A DNA stretch of 64,000 nucleotides, taken from assembly GCA_016858145.1 (NCBI GenBank), contig JAEHOE010000004.1:1-64000 (forward strand). The letters are read 5' to 3'. This DNA is from Edaphochlamys debaryana. Its lineage: Eukaryota > Chlorophyta > Chlorophyceae > Chlamydomonadales. Below, in pieces: positions 36,196 through 47,083 of the stretch (within the stretch, counting starts at the first letter, position 1; the number at the start of each line of letters is the position of its first letter). The translations under genes and the position numbers were made by a program. Below the pieces are notes generated by a model that saw nothing but the letters and a program-made list of their open reading frames with translations, was not told the origin of the DNA and ran no database searches.

Positions 36196-37392
36196 TGGGG
36201 TTTCCGATGATGACTTGTTCTTGTGGCGCCGGAGCGCTTGGGCCTGGGGCTGCAGACAGTACAGCTAGAAAGGGCGACCTGCGCAGTGCGTGAGCGGCGA
36301 CGAGTGTGGGGGGCGGGAGCGATCTGCTGTGGCGGCGGTTGCGGCGGGGTCCATAACAGCATGCATGCATGAGAGGCACGAGAGGCGTGAGATTCAGTCG
36401 TCTTATGTTTCCATTGCTCGCGACTTGTATGGCTACCACGGCACTTCGGTGAACTCGGCACTTCGGTGAACTCCGAGGGGCGGGTGGGGGCTCTCGCATG
36501 TCTGGCACGCCTTGCCGAGTGACCGTATGGTCGCTGATCTGTGTGATTGATATGGCATGCTAGCACCGTTGCGCTCTCCAACGCAAACGCAACTCCTGTT
36601 GTGCCAACATCCATGGCGCGCCAACATCCTCGCGCGCGTACAGTTGACGGGGAGGTTTCGCTATCTATTGCACTTATTTTAAATGGTTAGAACGGATACC
36701 TGCCATCACTCCGCGGGCCAGAGGTGCGACCGAACATGCTGAGTTCGCGGCGGGTCAACAAAGCTCCCCGAGGATACAGTAACAAGTATATTGAATACAA
36801 AGTTAGTGGCAAGACGGGCTGGGCGAAGAAGGCAGGTTTGTGCTTTGCTCCATGACACGCTACACTGCTCGCTGGCCCGAGATTTCCGCGGTTGGTCGGC
36901 TTGGCTAGGGTAAGGCGAGGCACTCACCAGCTTAGAGATCGATCAAATGGGCAATGAGATTCAGACCCCGCTCAGACCCAACTTCAGACGTTCTCTGGAC
37001 CCTTGGACAGAAGCAAGTCACGCTTCCGCTAGCGCCTTTGCTCATACTGGAGTGACCAGCCCCCCAGCCCCAGGCCCCAGTCCCCGCTCAGCCTGCTGTC
37101 CTACCTCTCACACTACCCGCCATTTCCTGCGCCTCCCCCGTTACGGAGGCACCCCACTTGCCACTTCCCCACTCAACATCGTCCGCGCCAGATGGATGCT
37201 ATGCCCAGAAAGCCCAGAATGCCGACTGTTCATCTAAGCTCAGCTCCACCAGCACCTCAACCACTCCCTGATTGCCCACTCGGCACGACTCCGCTTGCAG
37301 GCTCTTGGCTCCCGCCGCCGCACCCACGCGCCTCGACCCCTCGCAAGAGCCAACGCTGGGGCCACCCTGGGCCACCGCCCAGTCATCGGTGG
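36196..37392. other. Intergenic stretch, no gene seen
   Basis: No supported exon. It contains a 17-bp direct repeat, GGCACTTCGGTGAACTC-like, at about 36441-36475, and an AT-richer patch at 36655-36700 and 36780-36810. Confidence 0.4.
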
Positions 37393-37500
37393 TTACAATG
37401 AGGGACCCCTTCGAGGGGGTCTAAGCGCAGAACGCTCCGACCGGCTGGTCGACCACACGGGCTTGCCGCCTGCAAGCCTGGGTGCCCCCTAACAGCAGCC
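37393..37500 (-). mobile_element. Second LINE 3' end, remnant
   Basis: The segment starting GGTTACAATGAGGGACCCC resembles the left terminus of the LINE at 26454 (GTTTACAATGAAGGACCCC), followed by shared blocks such as CACGGGCTTGCC(G/C)CCTGCAAGC. It is in the same orientation. No reverse transcriptase frame follows on the right, so it is a short 5'-truncated or decayed copy; its right limit is uncertain. Confidence 0.55.
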
Positions 37501-37788
37501 CACAAGGGCGGTGAGCCACGGCCATCACCAACGAAGCCTCAGCTAGGGAGCCGCCAAGGGGAGTGTCCCCGCCCGTCCGTGGGCCACCGACCGCAAGGGC
37601 TGGACAGCCACACACCATGCCCCCGGGCTCACAGATAACCTTGCCGCATCCACCCCTCCCCCTCTAAGTACAGGATATCCGCCCCTTTGATCCAGCGCCC
37701 AGTCACCGCTCGACCCCGTCTTGCCCCCTCATCCGCCTCGTCACTGGGTCCCCCGGCAAAGCTCCGGCCAGGGGCTTAGGCCCTGGGA

Positions 37789-39431
37789 CTAGGCCGCCCC
37801 AGCTGCTCCAGCAGGCGCGGGCCCGGCCCACACCGCCACTCGGTCGCCCGGCTCCAGACCCATGACACCCACCAGGCCCGACCAGGCGACCTGGCCCAGG
37901 CCCTGGCGGTTGGCGCGAAGCGACAGCGACATCTGTAGGGACGGACAAGCAGAGTGTTGGTACCGGTATCGATTTCCCAAAGCCTTCAGAGGATTTGGAC
38001 TGCCCTACATACATGCTACCCCGCCCGGGGAGGCCGCCCTACCGTACCTGCAGGGGCAGCTGGGCGCCGCCGGGCGGTAGCACCCACACCGACACAGGCG
38101 CGGCGCGCTGCACGCTGCCGTACGGAAATGCGGCCTGCAGCACGTTGCCGTACGTATCGTACAGGTACATGTCCTTGGGCGCTCGCACGAGGACCAGCTC
38201 GCCAAGGAGCGTGTGCGTGGGTCCGGGCCGCACGTCCGCCGGCGTCAGCGTCACCTCCCGCGCTGCGCTCGCCGCCGCCGGCGATGTCATTGCCGCCGCA
38301 GCAGCAGCATCCCGGGAGCTGGGATGTGAGGTGCCGGAGCTCGCTGGTGGGAGGGGGCGGCGGGGGCGGCCGCGCCTGCGGGCAAGCAAGCAGCAAACAG
38401 CATCAGCGTTGGGGGTCAGCAGAGCGGCAGCCGCCCGTGAAGTATTGCTCATCACAACCCCGCTAAGCCCCTGCATGCATTGAGATCCAAGCAAGCCCAG
38501 GCATGCGAATGATAAGCAAGCACCGAAGCCTCACCCGCGCCTCTCCTGCTGCACTTCGGCCTCATCCGTCGCTGGCGCCGGGGGGGATGCGCGCACGGCT
38601 GGCAGGAAGCACCGGCGGGGGCGTGACTCTCGCCGCTGTCGTCGATGGCGGCGGGGCCTGCCGGCGGGGCCGGCCGCGCCTTCGTGCAAGCAGCGAACAA
38701 GGATCGACAGCTTAGCGGTGGACCAACAGGTGAGCGGTGTGGGCAAGGCCTGGGCAAGGGAGAACCTCCTCGGTCGCCGTTGCTGCAACAGCAAGCAGCC
38801 GACCCTGCTGAAGCCGCAGCCATGCAAACACGACGCGACACGGTGCCATGCATGCCTCACCCGCGCCGCTGCTGTGGCACTACAGCCCCCGCCGCCGGTG
38901 GGCTGCGGGTCGGCGGGGTCGGCGGCGGCTCGCGTCGCCCCGGCCACGCCGACCACAGTCCCGCGGGGTCAGCCCATTGCCCCACTCCAGCCGCCGACCA
39001 CGAGACCTTCCCCGCCATGGTTCCGCCGCCTGCATGGGCTTCAAGGGCCCTATCCGGCTGCTCCGCCTTTCCCCACAACGGCAGGGGGTCGTCGGGAGAT
39101 TCGAAGGGGGACACGTAGCCCTGCAGGCTCCACCCGGCATCCGGGCGGGAGCCTGCCCAGAAGTGGACCCCCCGCTGTGCCGCATCGGCCGCAAACCCCA
39201 CGTCCCCAGCCATGGCGTCGCCGCTGCCGTCACCGCTGCCGCCGCCCTCCGTCCCGACCTCGGCCCACCACGGCAGCCGAGTGGACAGCGAGTCTATGAG
39301 CGCGCCGTAGCCTCTCAGACGCCAGCCCGCGCCGGGGCAGTCCCCGACCCACGCCCGGGCGCCTTGGGAGGCGGCGGCAGCGGCCGCCGCGGGCCCCACG
39401 GCCGGCGGCGGCCCGTCATCCGGCTCCTGGG
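37789..39431 (-). CDS. Probable DNA-binding protein: AT-hook plus B3-like domain
   Basis: Minus-strand exons 39431(?)-38861, 38375-38048 and 37932-37789 join in phase and stop at TAG. Exon 38861-39431 holds two similar stretches (GWRLRGYGALIDS and GWSLQGYVSPFES) of unknown kind. The junction to 38375 creates RRGRGRPRRP, an AT-hook-like minor-groove motif. The following exons read LTPADV...LGELVLVRAPKD...YLYDTYGNV and then GLGQVAWSGLVGVMGLEPGD, which follow the B3 fold pattern (LT.SDV, D..G, GW..FV....L..GD). I judge this from pattern only. The 5' part is unresolved: Pro/Ala-rich frames at 39450-39935 with two related PPPPPPLPV...ASDTAA stretches, and further open frames up to 41067, may belong to it. 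If so, the gene is divergently placed against MYND copy 2. Confidence 0.42.
38522..38690 (-). pseudogene. Decayed duplicate exon inside the AT-hook/B3 gene intron
   Basis: The minus-strand segment ends in QQERRG followed by a GTGAGG donor, just like the upstream exon end PQQRRG|GTGAGG. It begins GCGCGGCCGGCCCCGCCGG, like the downstream exon start GCGCGGCCGCCCCCGCCGC. In the phase supplied by the upstream exon it hits a stop, so it cannot be included in frame. It looks like a duplicated exon that has decayed. Confidence 0.4.
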
Positions 39432-41240
39432 CTGAGCAGCGGCGGGCACCGGCGTGGCAGCTGCGTCTGGGGCATCACCCCTGGCGCAGCCCTCGAGGGC
39501 CGCCGCCTCAGACGCCGTGTAGAGTGGGCTGGCGCTGGACCCACCGGCGGCGGCTGCGGGCAGCGGCAGAGGCGGCGGCAGAAGCGGAGAGTCGCCGAGA
39601 GTGGAGTCGGCGGGGCCGGCGACAAAGGCGACGGCAGGGCCAGCCTCTTGAGCCGCCTGACAGCTGGCACTTGAGGCATTGCTAGCGGCGGTGTCGGAGG
39701 CTTCGGCCTGTGCAGCGGAGCCCTCAACCGGCAGCGGTGGGGGCGGTGGCGGGTCAGCGAGGTCGCCGGCGCTTAAGGCGGTACCTTCCGCCTGGGCAGC
39801 CGTGTCGGACGCCGTAACCTGCGCAGAAGAGCCTGCTGCAACCGGCAGTGGCGGGGGCGGCGGAGGCTGCGTGTTGTGCAGCGGAAGCGTAAAACTGAGA
39901 AGCGCGCGTGCCAGATCAGGTATCTGACACGACACTGCGGCGGCAGGCTGTCGTCACCGCCCGGCGCGGCTGGGGCTGCCAGCGGCTCCACGTGGTCACG
40001 GTCTCTGGCGCTGGCGGCCACATCTTGAGGCGGGGGCGGCAGGCCCTGCGCGTTGCCCTGCGTTTCAGAGCCGTGGCGGGGCGGGTGTCAGAAGCGCGGC
40101 CATGGGACTGGCAAGGGGATGCGCCGCCCCCACCCGAGCCACGTTTCAAAGGCCCCTAGCCGGCCAGCAGCACGAACCGCACCGAATGCCGCCCCCACCT
40201 GTTCCACCCCTGCCTGCGCTGTGGGGCCGCTCGGTGGGTCCCCGGCAGGGGCCTCGGGCTCTCGCGGCGGCTCTCCCTCGAGGCCTCCGCCCGCGCTGTC
40301 TGCGCCGGCTGCTGAGAGCTGGATGCCACCCCGTCGCTCGGGGGGCTGTGATGCAGCTCTTGAGGGCGCTCCGAAGCGGTACCCCGTCCTCGCGAGGCCC
40401 GAGCGAGCTGCAGCGGACAACCGCGCGCCGGTGCCTCGAGGCAGCGCCTCCGCAGGCCTAGAGCTCCGCGAAGGGCCGCTGAGCCAAAGCCGGGGCTGGC
40501 GCGGCCCCGGTGAAGGTGCGAGGGAAGAGGCCGCAACGGGCCGACCGGCACCCGCCGCCGGCCCCGCGCAGCACTGGGTGCGCTGCATCGCTCAGGTCGT
40601 GCCAAGTCTACCGGTATGCAGTGTCGTTGTGGCTTGGACTGGCCAGTGGGGCCGCCTCGGCTTCGCCGCTCCGAAAGTAGGGCGGGGTCGATGATCGGGT
40701 TCATCGGCCGTGTGGTCCCGGCGAACCCAAGTTGAGAGAGCTGGGACGGACACGACGAAGCCGCTGCAGAGGGAAGCTTACCTCGCTCGCCCGCTGGCTC
40801 GCACAAGTGGGCAAGCACAAGCGCCCAACAGTAGCACCATGGTTGTCGTAACATAGGGGCTGCGAAAGGGGTAAGGTCCCCGCTGCTCAGGGGCGCTCGA
40901 GGGGAAGTTCCCCGCCGGGTCGGGTCAAAGCGCGGGTCGGCACGCGGGACGGCACGGCCCCGGGCCGCACCCGCCGGCACCGCAACGCGAGTACGCATCG
41001 CAGGCAGATGCGCAAAAGTGATGGGCGCTGCTGCTGGACTGCGCGGGCGGTTGCGGTGAGCGCTCAAGCTTGAGCGCGAAAGGCGCGATCTGCGGGGCTT
41101 GGGCGGCAGCCGAGTTGAGGTGAGTGCAACTGCTTTACTACCGTCTACTGTACATACACTTGACCGTCTGATCCACGTTGTGACCTCCAGCTGCGTCGGA
41201 GCGGCTCATCTTGCTTTCTTTGAGCCCAGGAGTAGTTTGC

Positions 41241-41254
41241 CTATGCTAGCATAG
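41241..41254. promoter_or_regulatory. 14-bp perfect palindrome upstream of MYND copy 2 start
   Basis: CTATGCTAGCATAG is a perfect inverted repeat 19 nt before the ATG at 41274, in an otherwise GC-rich leader between divergent genes. It may be a protein-binding site or 5' UTR element; no known factor is assigned. Confidence 0.3.
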
Positions 41255-41273
41255 TAAGTGCAGCACCGCAGAG

Positions 41274-44206
41274 ATGGACCCGAGAGGCGTGCGCGTTGGC
41301 TTTAGCAACGGGCTGGCCCCCGAGGCCGCCGTGCTGCAGATTCCAGAGTCGGAGCGCACGCCTTTCGAGCGCGATATGGCCAAGGCCGTTTCCGTAATTG
41401 AGGATGCCGCAAAGCTGCCGGTATCGGACTCGCTGGAGGTCTCATCGCAATACGCGCGCCGCATCCTCTACGCGGAATGGCTCACGTCGGGGCTGGCTAG
41501 CCCAAACGACGCCGCCATGAGGCTGCGAGCGATCAGGGTGGGTGCGGGCCATGGGGGACTGCAGGAGAGCGGGCGGCGGGGCCTCTCAGGGGGTGGGGGC
41601 TGCAAGGGGGTGGGGCATCCCAGCCTTCGAGCTTTCCACCAGGCCGAGGGGATTGCAGGGAAGCGTGCCTACGCGCCCGTGACCCCTTGGGGAGTGAGGG
41701 GCAGGGGAGGGGTGGGTGCATGGGGGGCAGGACACGCCTTGGTCTTGGTGGGAGTGGGGTGATGCACCCCGAAGCTGTAATTCGCTCATGATGTCCAGGG
41801 GCTTTTACGCAAGCCGAGACCCGAGAGTGCGAGGACGAGGTGCAGCCACCCGCCCCACCTCCCATGCGTCCCCACAGGCCGCACTCCTGGTGGAGCGGTA
41901 CACAGGCATGCACGTGCTCCAACTGCCGCCCATGCCGGGCCTCCCCGAGATGCCGGCCTTCATGCCGAGTGGGAGCACCGTCACCATCGCTGACGTGGAC
42001 CCGGCGGCGCACGACAGGATGACCGCGGACGAGTTTGCCGTACACCTGTTCGTACTGCGCTGGGTGCGGCTGATGGACAACTGGCAGACGGGGGTCAAGC
42101 TGGCGCAGGCGCTGTACGGCAACCCGAGGAGGCGGAAGCGGATCCAGAAGGTGAGCATCGGAGAGGTGTTTCGGGACAGGAGCATGCTTCACCTGCTGTC
42201 CTAGCTCATGAGCGCTGCAAGGTAGCCGGCCCTCCCGCTCACGCCCTCCTTTCCCCTCCTTCCCCCCAACCCCCAGGTCCTGCTCCCCGCGCTGGCCAAG
42301 ATGGACGTGGGCGAGCCCCACCACATGACCGCACCCCAGTGGGAGACCGCGTGGCTGGAGGGCCTGGAGCTGCACCTGGGGGCCAGCAAGCAGACCTCGG
42401 CGGACACGCCATTCATGCAGGTGGGGGGGGTAAGGGGGCGCGGGGTGGGGCGCGGGGTGGGGTGCGTGGAGGGGCTGCAAGCGTCCCGCCTAGTGAGCTG
42501 GGTGTCCTGCACGGGGGATACAGCGGGCAGGCGGACCTGGGCCGACACACCCTTGATGCAGGCAGTGTGCCAGGAAGGCAGTGTGCCAGGAAGGCAGTGT
42601 GCCAGGCATGTGTTAAAGCATTGTCTCCTGATAGGAATACGAGCGACCCCTGCCTGAGCACGGTAGGCAAGCAGACGTCAGCTGACATGCCCATGGGTTC
42701 GGGTCGACAGGCCGCCCAGCCCAGCCCAGCCGAGCAGGCCGGGCCTCCGGCCCTGTCACCCCAACTAGTGGGGGTCTCGAGCCTCATATCAATGAGGGCG
42801 CCCGCCAGCAGGGAGGCCTGCGCGAGAGAAAGAGTGAGGGAGTGTGAGGGTTAGAATGAGGGTGTGAAAGCCAGCTGGGACAACGTTGTGGGTGCAGGCG
42901 GGCGCGTGCTGGCAGCTGAGGGGCTGCCGGCATTCTACTTCGCCGCACAACTTCTCTTCGCCTGTACCCCGTACCCACCGGCCCGCACCTTCGGCTCCTT
43001 TGGTGGCCTCTGTGATTGCTTGTGCGCTTTTGCCTTGTAACCCGCGCCCCCGTCCAAACCCCGCCGCCCGCCCGCTCCTTGGCTGACCCTGCAGGTGACC
43101 AACACGTGGTTCGAGCTCACTGCGCGGCTGCCCGAGCTGGACCCGCGGCGGCCCATGTCGTACCGCTGGCCCGTGCTCGTGGCGTCCACCATGGACTTGT
43201 ACGATGAGTACATCATGTGGGTGCACGTGGGGTTGTCGTACATCACATCAGTGCTATAGGACGAAGGGTTTTCTCGCTCACAAACCCCAATGCCACAACC
43301 GCCTCCCACCCTTGCCCCCAAAACCCTGCAGGCATGCCTCCGCCATGGCCCGGCTGGCCGAGGCGGCGGACCACGATTAAGCCGTGGCGGTGTCGTACTG
43401 GATGCTGGGGTATGCGGTGCTGTACGGCACGCCGGAGCAGCGCGTCAGCCTGACGCTGGGCGAGCTGCGGGGCATGGCCGACAAGGCGGCGGCCGCCACG
43501 CGGAGGCTCAAGCGCCTGCACCTGAGGGGCACGCTCATGCGCTCGGTGCGTGCACGGGCCCCGGCTGAGCCAGGACTTCGCGCTGTTTGCGGTTCAGACC
43601 ACTGAAGAGCGCGGGCCAGGGGCCAAGGGCGCAGGAGTACCTGTGTATGGGTCAATGACACCTGTTTGCTGTGTCCGTGGCCGCAGGTGGGTCGCCACGC
43701 GGCGGGCGTCAGGGAGGCGCTCCAGGCCATGGATCAACTGCCGGACAGCACCCAGCTGCGCCTGCCGTACAAGGTGCTCACGGACGAGTGAGTTACATTT
43801 GTGCTGCTTCCACGTGAATAGTTAAGGTTGAGCAGTGAAGTCCCGTACGGGCCGGGGGCCCAAGGGCTTGCAAGGAGCTAGCTTGCTCTTTCTTTCATGC
43901 AGGGGCTAGTCATCTTGCTGCATTGCGGGCGGCTGTGTGATGTCGCTGACTCCTCACCCCGCATGGGTTTGGATCTTGCCTCGCAGGGAGATGGAGGAGG
44001 CCCGGGACAGGGCGCTAGCGGCGGCCGAGGGCGGCGGCTGCGACGGCTGCGGCTTCGTGTTCGCCAAGTACTCCCTGTGCGGGGGCTGCCGGCAGCGGCA
44101 CTACTGCGGCAAGGCCTGCCAGGCCGCGGACTGGCGCTCGGGGCACAAGGAGGCGTGCAAGCAGCTGGCGGCAAAGAAGGGCGAGGCGAAGGCGGAGGCG
44201 GGGTGA
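41274..44206 (+). pseudogene. MYND zinc-finger gene copy 2, one in-frame TAA
   Basis: Exons 41274-41537, 41878-42150, 42277-42420, 43095-43216, 43332-43545, 43687-43787 and 43987-44206 join in phase to 446 codons including the terminal stop. Codon 284 (43378-43380) is TAA where copy 1 has TAC (Tyr) in the shared stretch HD(Y)A. No alternative acceptor skips it in frame. Everything downstream stays open, including the C-terminal MYND finger: CDGC, then CGGC, then YC-GKAC, then HKEAC. The N-terminal ~280 residues have no recognised domain. With the stop, a 283-residue product lacking MYND would result; an assembly error or single-base mutation is also possible. Start: the ATG at 41274 opens a frame whose first exon matches copy 1 (IPE(S/A)ERTPFERD). 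Confidence 0.78.
42389..42697 (+). repeat. Exon 3 tail repeated twice in the following intron
   Basis: The end of exon 3 (GCAAGCAGACCTCGGCGGACACG...ATGCAG) is followed in the intron by degenerate copies at about 42526-42562 (GCAGGCGGACCTGGGCCGACACACCC) and 42663-42697 (GCAAGCAGACGTCAGCTGACATGCCC). In translation the tails read KQTSADTPFMQ, RRTWADTPLMQ and KQTSADMPMG. A 16-bp tandem repeat (GGCAGTGTGCCAGGAA, about three copies) lies at 42560-42607. Confidence 0.7.
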
Positions 44207-44652
44207 GGGGGCTCGGCCGCTCAGGCTGGCGGGTGGAAATGGCAGGGTCGTAGGCGGGAAATGCCGTCCGCTCAGCGGGTATTGACACAAGAGCGAGCAG
44301 GACGTGGCGCAAGGCGGGGCTTGAAGCTATCTGGGGTCTGGGCGTCTGCGCGTCTGCTTGGGGAGTACAGCACTGGGGAGGCAGGCAGGCATCGGGTACG
44401 CTGGCAGGGTGCGATTCTGCGCAGGATGTTGCCGGGTGTTGTAGGATGGAGTGCGTGGGGCTCTGTGCTCTGCCAATGTGGAGCGAGGGCGTCTGGCATT
44501 TGGGTTTGACACGACCCGGGACGAGCGTCGTGCAATGTGCTGCTTCAACATCCTGGCGCGGCGTGCTGTTGAGTCTGCAAACTCATATATACATAACACG
44601 TCTCTGGAGATAACAACAGACCTGCACGGTGCCGCGAACCGTCGAGACCAAC
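44207..44652. other. Gap between MYND copy 2 and the next gene
   Basis: No exon supported; expected to hold the 3' UTR of one gene and the promoter of the next. No TGTAA signal seen. Confidence 0.4.
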
Positions 44653-45802
44653 ATGTCCAGCAGCATGGCCTATCGCGGTCTGGCGAAATCGTCCTCCTCC
44701 AACGCAAGCTCCGCGACCATGAACACGGGCTTGGTGAGTTGGTGACAAGTCCCTGCAGCTTTGTAGCGCGAACTCCGCCTTGAGCTCCAACTTATTTGAC
44801 ATGACATGACCCGAGCTCCCGACATGACCCGGTCGCGAGCTGCTTTACAACCCTTCGCTTTCCTGCCGCCCCAGGCACGCTTGGCCGCCGGGCCGTCGTC
44901 CAAGCTCCTCGCGGCCATGCTCGGCACCCCCAGCCCAGCGTCGCCCTGGCCCTCCGCTGCCACCGCCCTTCCAGCCCCCCCCGCCGCCGCCGCACCGCAC
45001 CGCTCCGCCGCACAGCTGCCGCCCATAACCGCCACCGCCTCCCCCGGGGCCTATCAGCCGGCGGTCAGCTTCGTTCCGGACGGTGCGACAGCTACCAGCA
45101 GCTCCGAACCTGCGGATCCCCAGCGCCTGGTGGCTACGGCGGCTGAGAACGCTGTGTCCCTGGCCCTCACCGCCTGCTCCCGACTCGACCTGCTGGTCAT
45201 TGGCCTCGAGGTGAGCGGGCCCTGGCCAGCGCTTCGCTTCGTTGATGTCTTCTAACCCTGGCCAGCATAGCACGGCCCTGAGTCCTGACCTGTCTGCAAC
45301 GCTTACTGGTAGACAGTTTTGGTTCGGCAACACCCGCGGCTTAGCCGGGGAAGCCGCTGCAGTGGGCTTTCCGCAAACCACCGTAACGATGCACCATTGC
45401 CTTTTGCTTCCCGCCCCCATGCTGCCTCCTCAGGTGGGCCGCCACCCCACCCAGGGCGCCTCCCTGGTGTCCCAGCTGCCCAGCGGGGTCGGCGCCAAGG
45501 CCAAGGCCATGAGCCGCACGCAGGCGCTGACGATGCTGCAGCGCTGGTGGAGGGCCTTCTGCCGGAGGCAGCTGGGCGGTCTCGGGTGAGCGGGCAGGGG
45601 CGGGCGGGGGGCAGGGGCATGCAAGGAACGCTGCCATTGAACTGTCTTTCTCAGCTGGTGGCACGCTGTGTCCAGAGCCCACCCTGAGCCCTCGGTACTC
45701 CCTCCCGCTCCCTCGGTCCGCAGGGCTGAGGAGCTGCAGGAGGCCGTCAAGGGCGTGTCGCCCTCCCTTGCGGGCCTCCTCCGCCGTGCGCCGGCGTGGT
45801 GA
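44653..45802 (+). CDS. Unknown protein of 215 residues with an IQ-like segment
   Basis: Four exons, 44653-44733, 44875-45210, 45434-45585 and 45724-45802, join in phase to an ATG-to-TGA frame of 216 codons. The start is Ser-rich (MSSSMAYRGLAKSSSS), the middle Ala/Pro/Ser-rich and probably disordered, and then come a hydrophobic stretch (SLALTACSRLDLLVIGLE) and ALTMLQRWWRAFCRRQ, which loosely resembles a calmodulin-binding IQ helix. I do not recognise the protein. The model rests on clean GTGAG donors, good acceptors and phase continuity rather than similarity. Confidence 0.55.
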
Positions 45803-46401
45803 TAGAACAGTGACGGCGTTACGGAGTAGCGGCTGGGTTGACAAGGGGCTTCTAGTCGAGTAGATGGAAAGGCCAACTGAGCTTGGAAAGTCCGAGTCGA
45901 GGGCATGGCGGCCATGAGGGGCAGAGGGGTAGAAGAGCGTGAGGAAGCTCGCGGTAAAAGCATGTGAAGAGAGGGCTTGGTGTTGAAGGTCAGGATTTGG
46001 GGTCAGGATCAGCTCCCTGCGCAAGGATTGGCCGATGGCGCTGACGTGCACATTGACATCGGGGCATGCTGGTTACGCGTCAAGGGGCCATCATGTGCCT
46101 TGGTCAGAAGGCGGGCTTCGCCCTGATGGAGGTGATGTCGCGAAGGGGACTCGGCCTTGCCGCGGCATTGACCACATTATGGGAAAGCAGAAGCGGAGCG
46201 ACGTCTCGGGGTTCCAGTTCCAGGAGGATGCTGTCATGCGGTGTGGCGGAAGAAGGCTGCAGGCAGGGCGACCGGCGGGCCAGGGGAAGGCGGGGAATGG
46301 GTTTGGCGCAAACCGTGCCGTCCAGCAAGGGTTGTGTGCCGGCGAGCCCCGCTGCACTGCATACACGCTTATAATACAGCCTTGCCCTTCATGCAACGCT
46401 A
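45803..46401. other. Gap, no gene seen
   Basis: No exon supported. Short open frames on both strands lack features. Confidence 0.35.
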
Positions 46402-46611
46402 ATGGGCTTCAAGATCAAGCTGCGCAAGGGCCACCTGTCGCTGATCGACTACGTTGTCTTCCCTCTAGCAGCTGCGTTGACCATTTACCAGGCCTCTCAC
46501 GTGTTCACTGGAACGAGACCAGGCGGGGAGAGCAGCGGTGGAGGGACTCGCTTCCTGCTTGACGACCTGAAGCGCGGTTCCAGCGAGGGAGGCGGAGGCG
46601 ACAAGAAGTGA
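46402..46611 (+). CDS. Small single-pass membrane protein, 69 residues
   Basis: ATG to TGA in one piece, with an in-frame TAA just before the ATG. The basic N-terminus MGFKIKLRKGH is followed by a hydrophobic helix (about residues 15-33, IDYVVFPLAAALTIYQASH) and a Gly/Ser-rich hydrophilic tail ending GGGGDKK. It could be a stand-alone small membrane or organellar protein, or the last exon of a longer gene whose other exons I do not see. No family is recognised. Confidence 0.45.
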   Translation: MGFKIKLRKGHLSLIDYVVFPLAAALTIYQASHVFTGTRPGGESSGGGTRFLLDDLKRGSSEGGGGDKK

Positions 46612-47083
46612 CGCAGCGGTGTTAGGTGTGAACAAAGCTACGGTGAGATCGAGGCTGTGGGCTTGAGGCGGGAGCGCACAACGGTGTTGCGAGGATGGCG
46701 ACCTCGGTCACCGCGGTTTGGCCGACGATTTGCACACGTCTGGAGTGCGGCTCGTAAGAGGGCATTGCGGCTGCCACCGCTCCGCAACGGGCTTGGCACA
46801 CTGCACACGAAGATGGGTGCACCTTCCCGGGTTCGCCACTCAGCTCGGCAAGCGTGTGCACTGTCGCCGCTCGTGCGAGCTGCTTGGCGAGGGCAGCAGC
46901 ATATCCTTCGAACACAGCGAACACACCGCCCCCGCAAAAGAGTCGGGCCGACCAGCCCGACTCCCAACGCTCCCACTACCCTTCCACACCCCTTCGCTCC
47001 CCTCACAACCGCCCGCACCCCGCTTCCCCCCCTCTTCCCCCTTCCACGCCACTCTCCAGGATCTCCTCGACACGCCGGCAGCC
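46612..47083. other. Leader and promoter region of the EHD gene
   Basis: No independent gene supported. An acceptor-like CTCCAG lies at 47053-47058, so an extra 5' exon in the UTR is possible. The last ~100 bases are pyrimidine-rich. Confidence 0.35.

Noticed and set aside
43378..43380. TAA in MYND copy 2 removed by alternative splicing
   Set aside because: The only nearby acceptor-like AAG at 43379-43381 would shift the frame, so no in-phase bypass exists.
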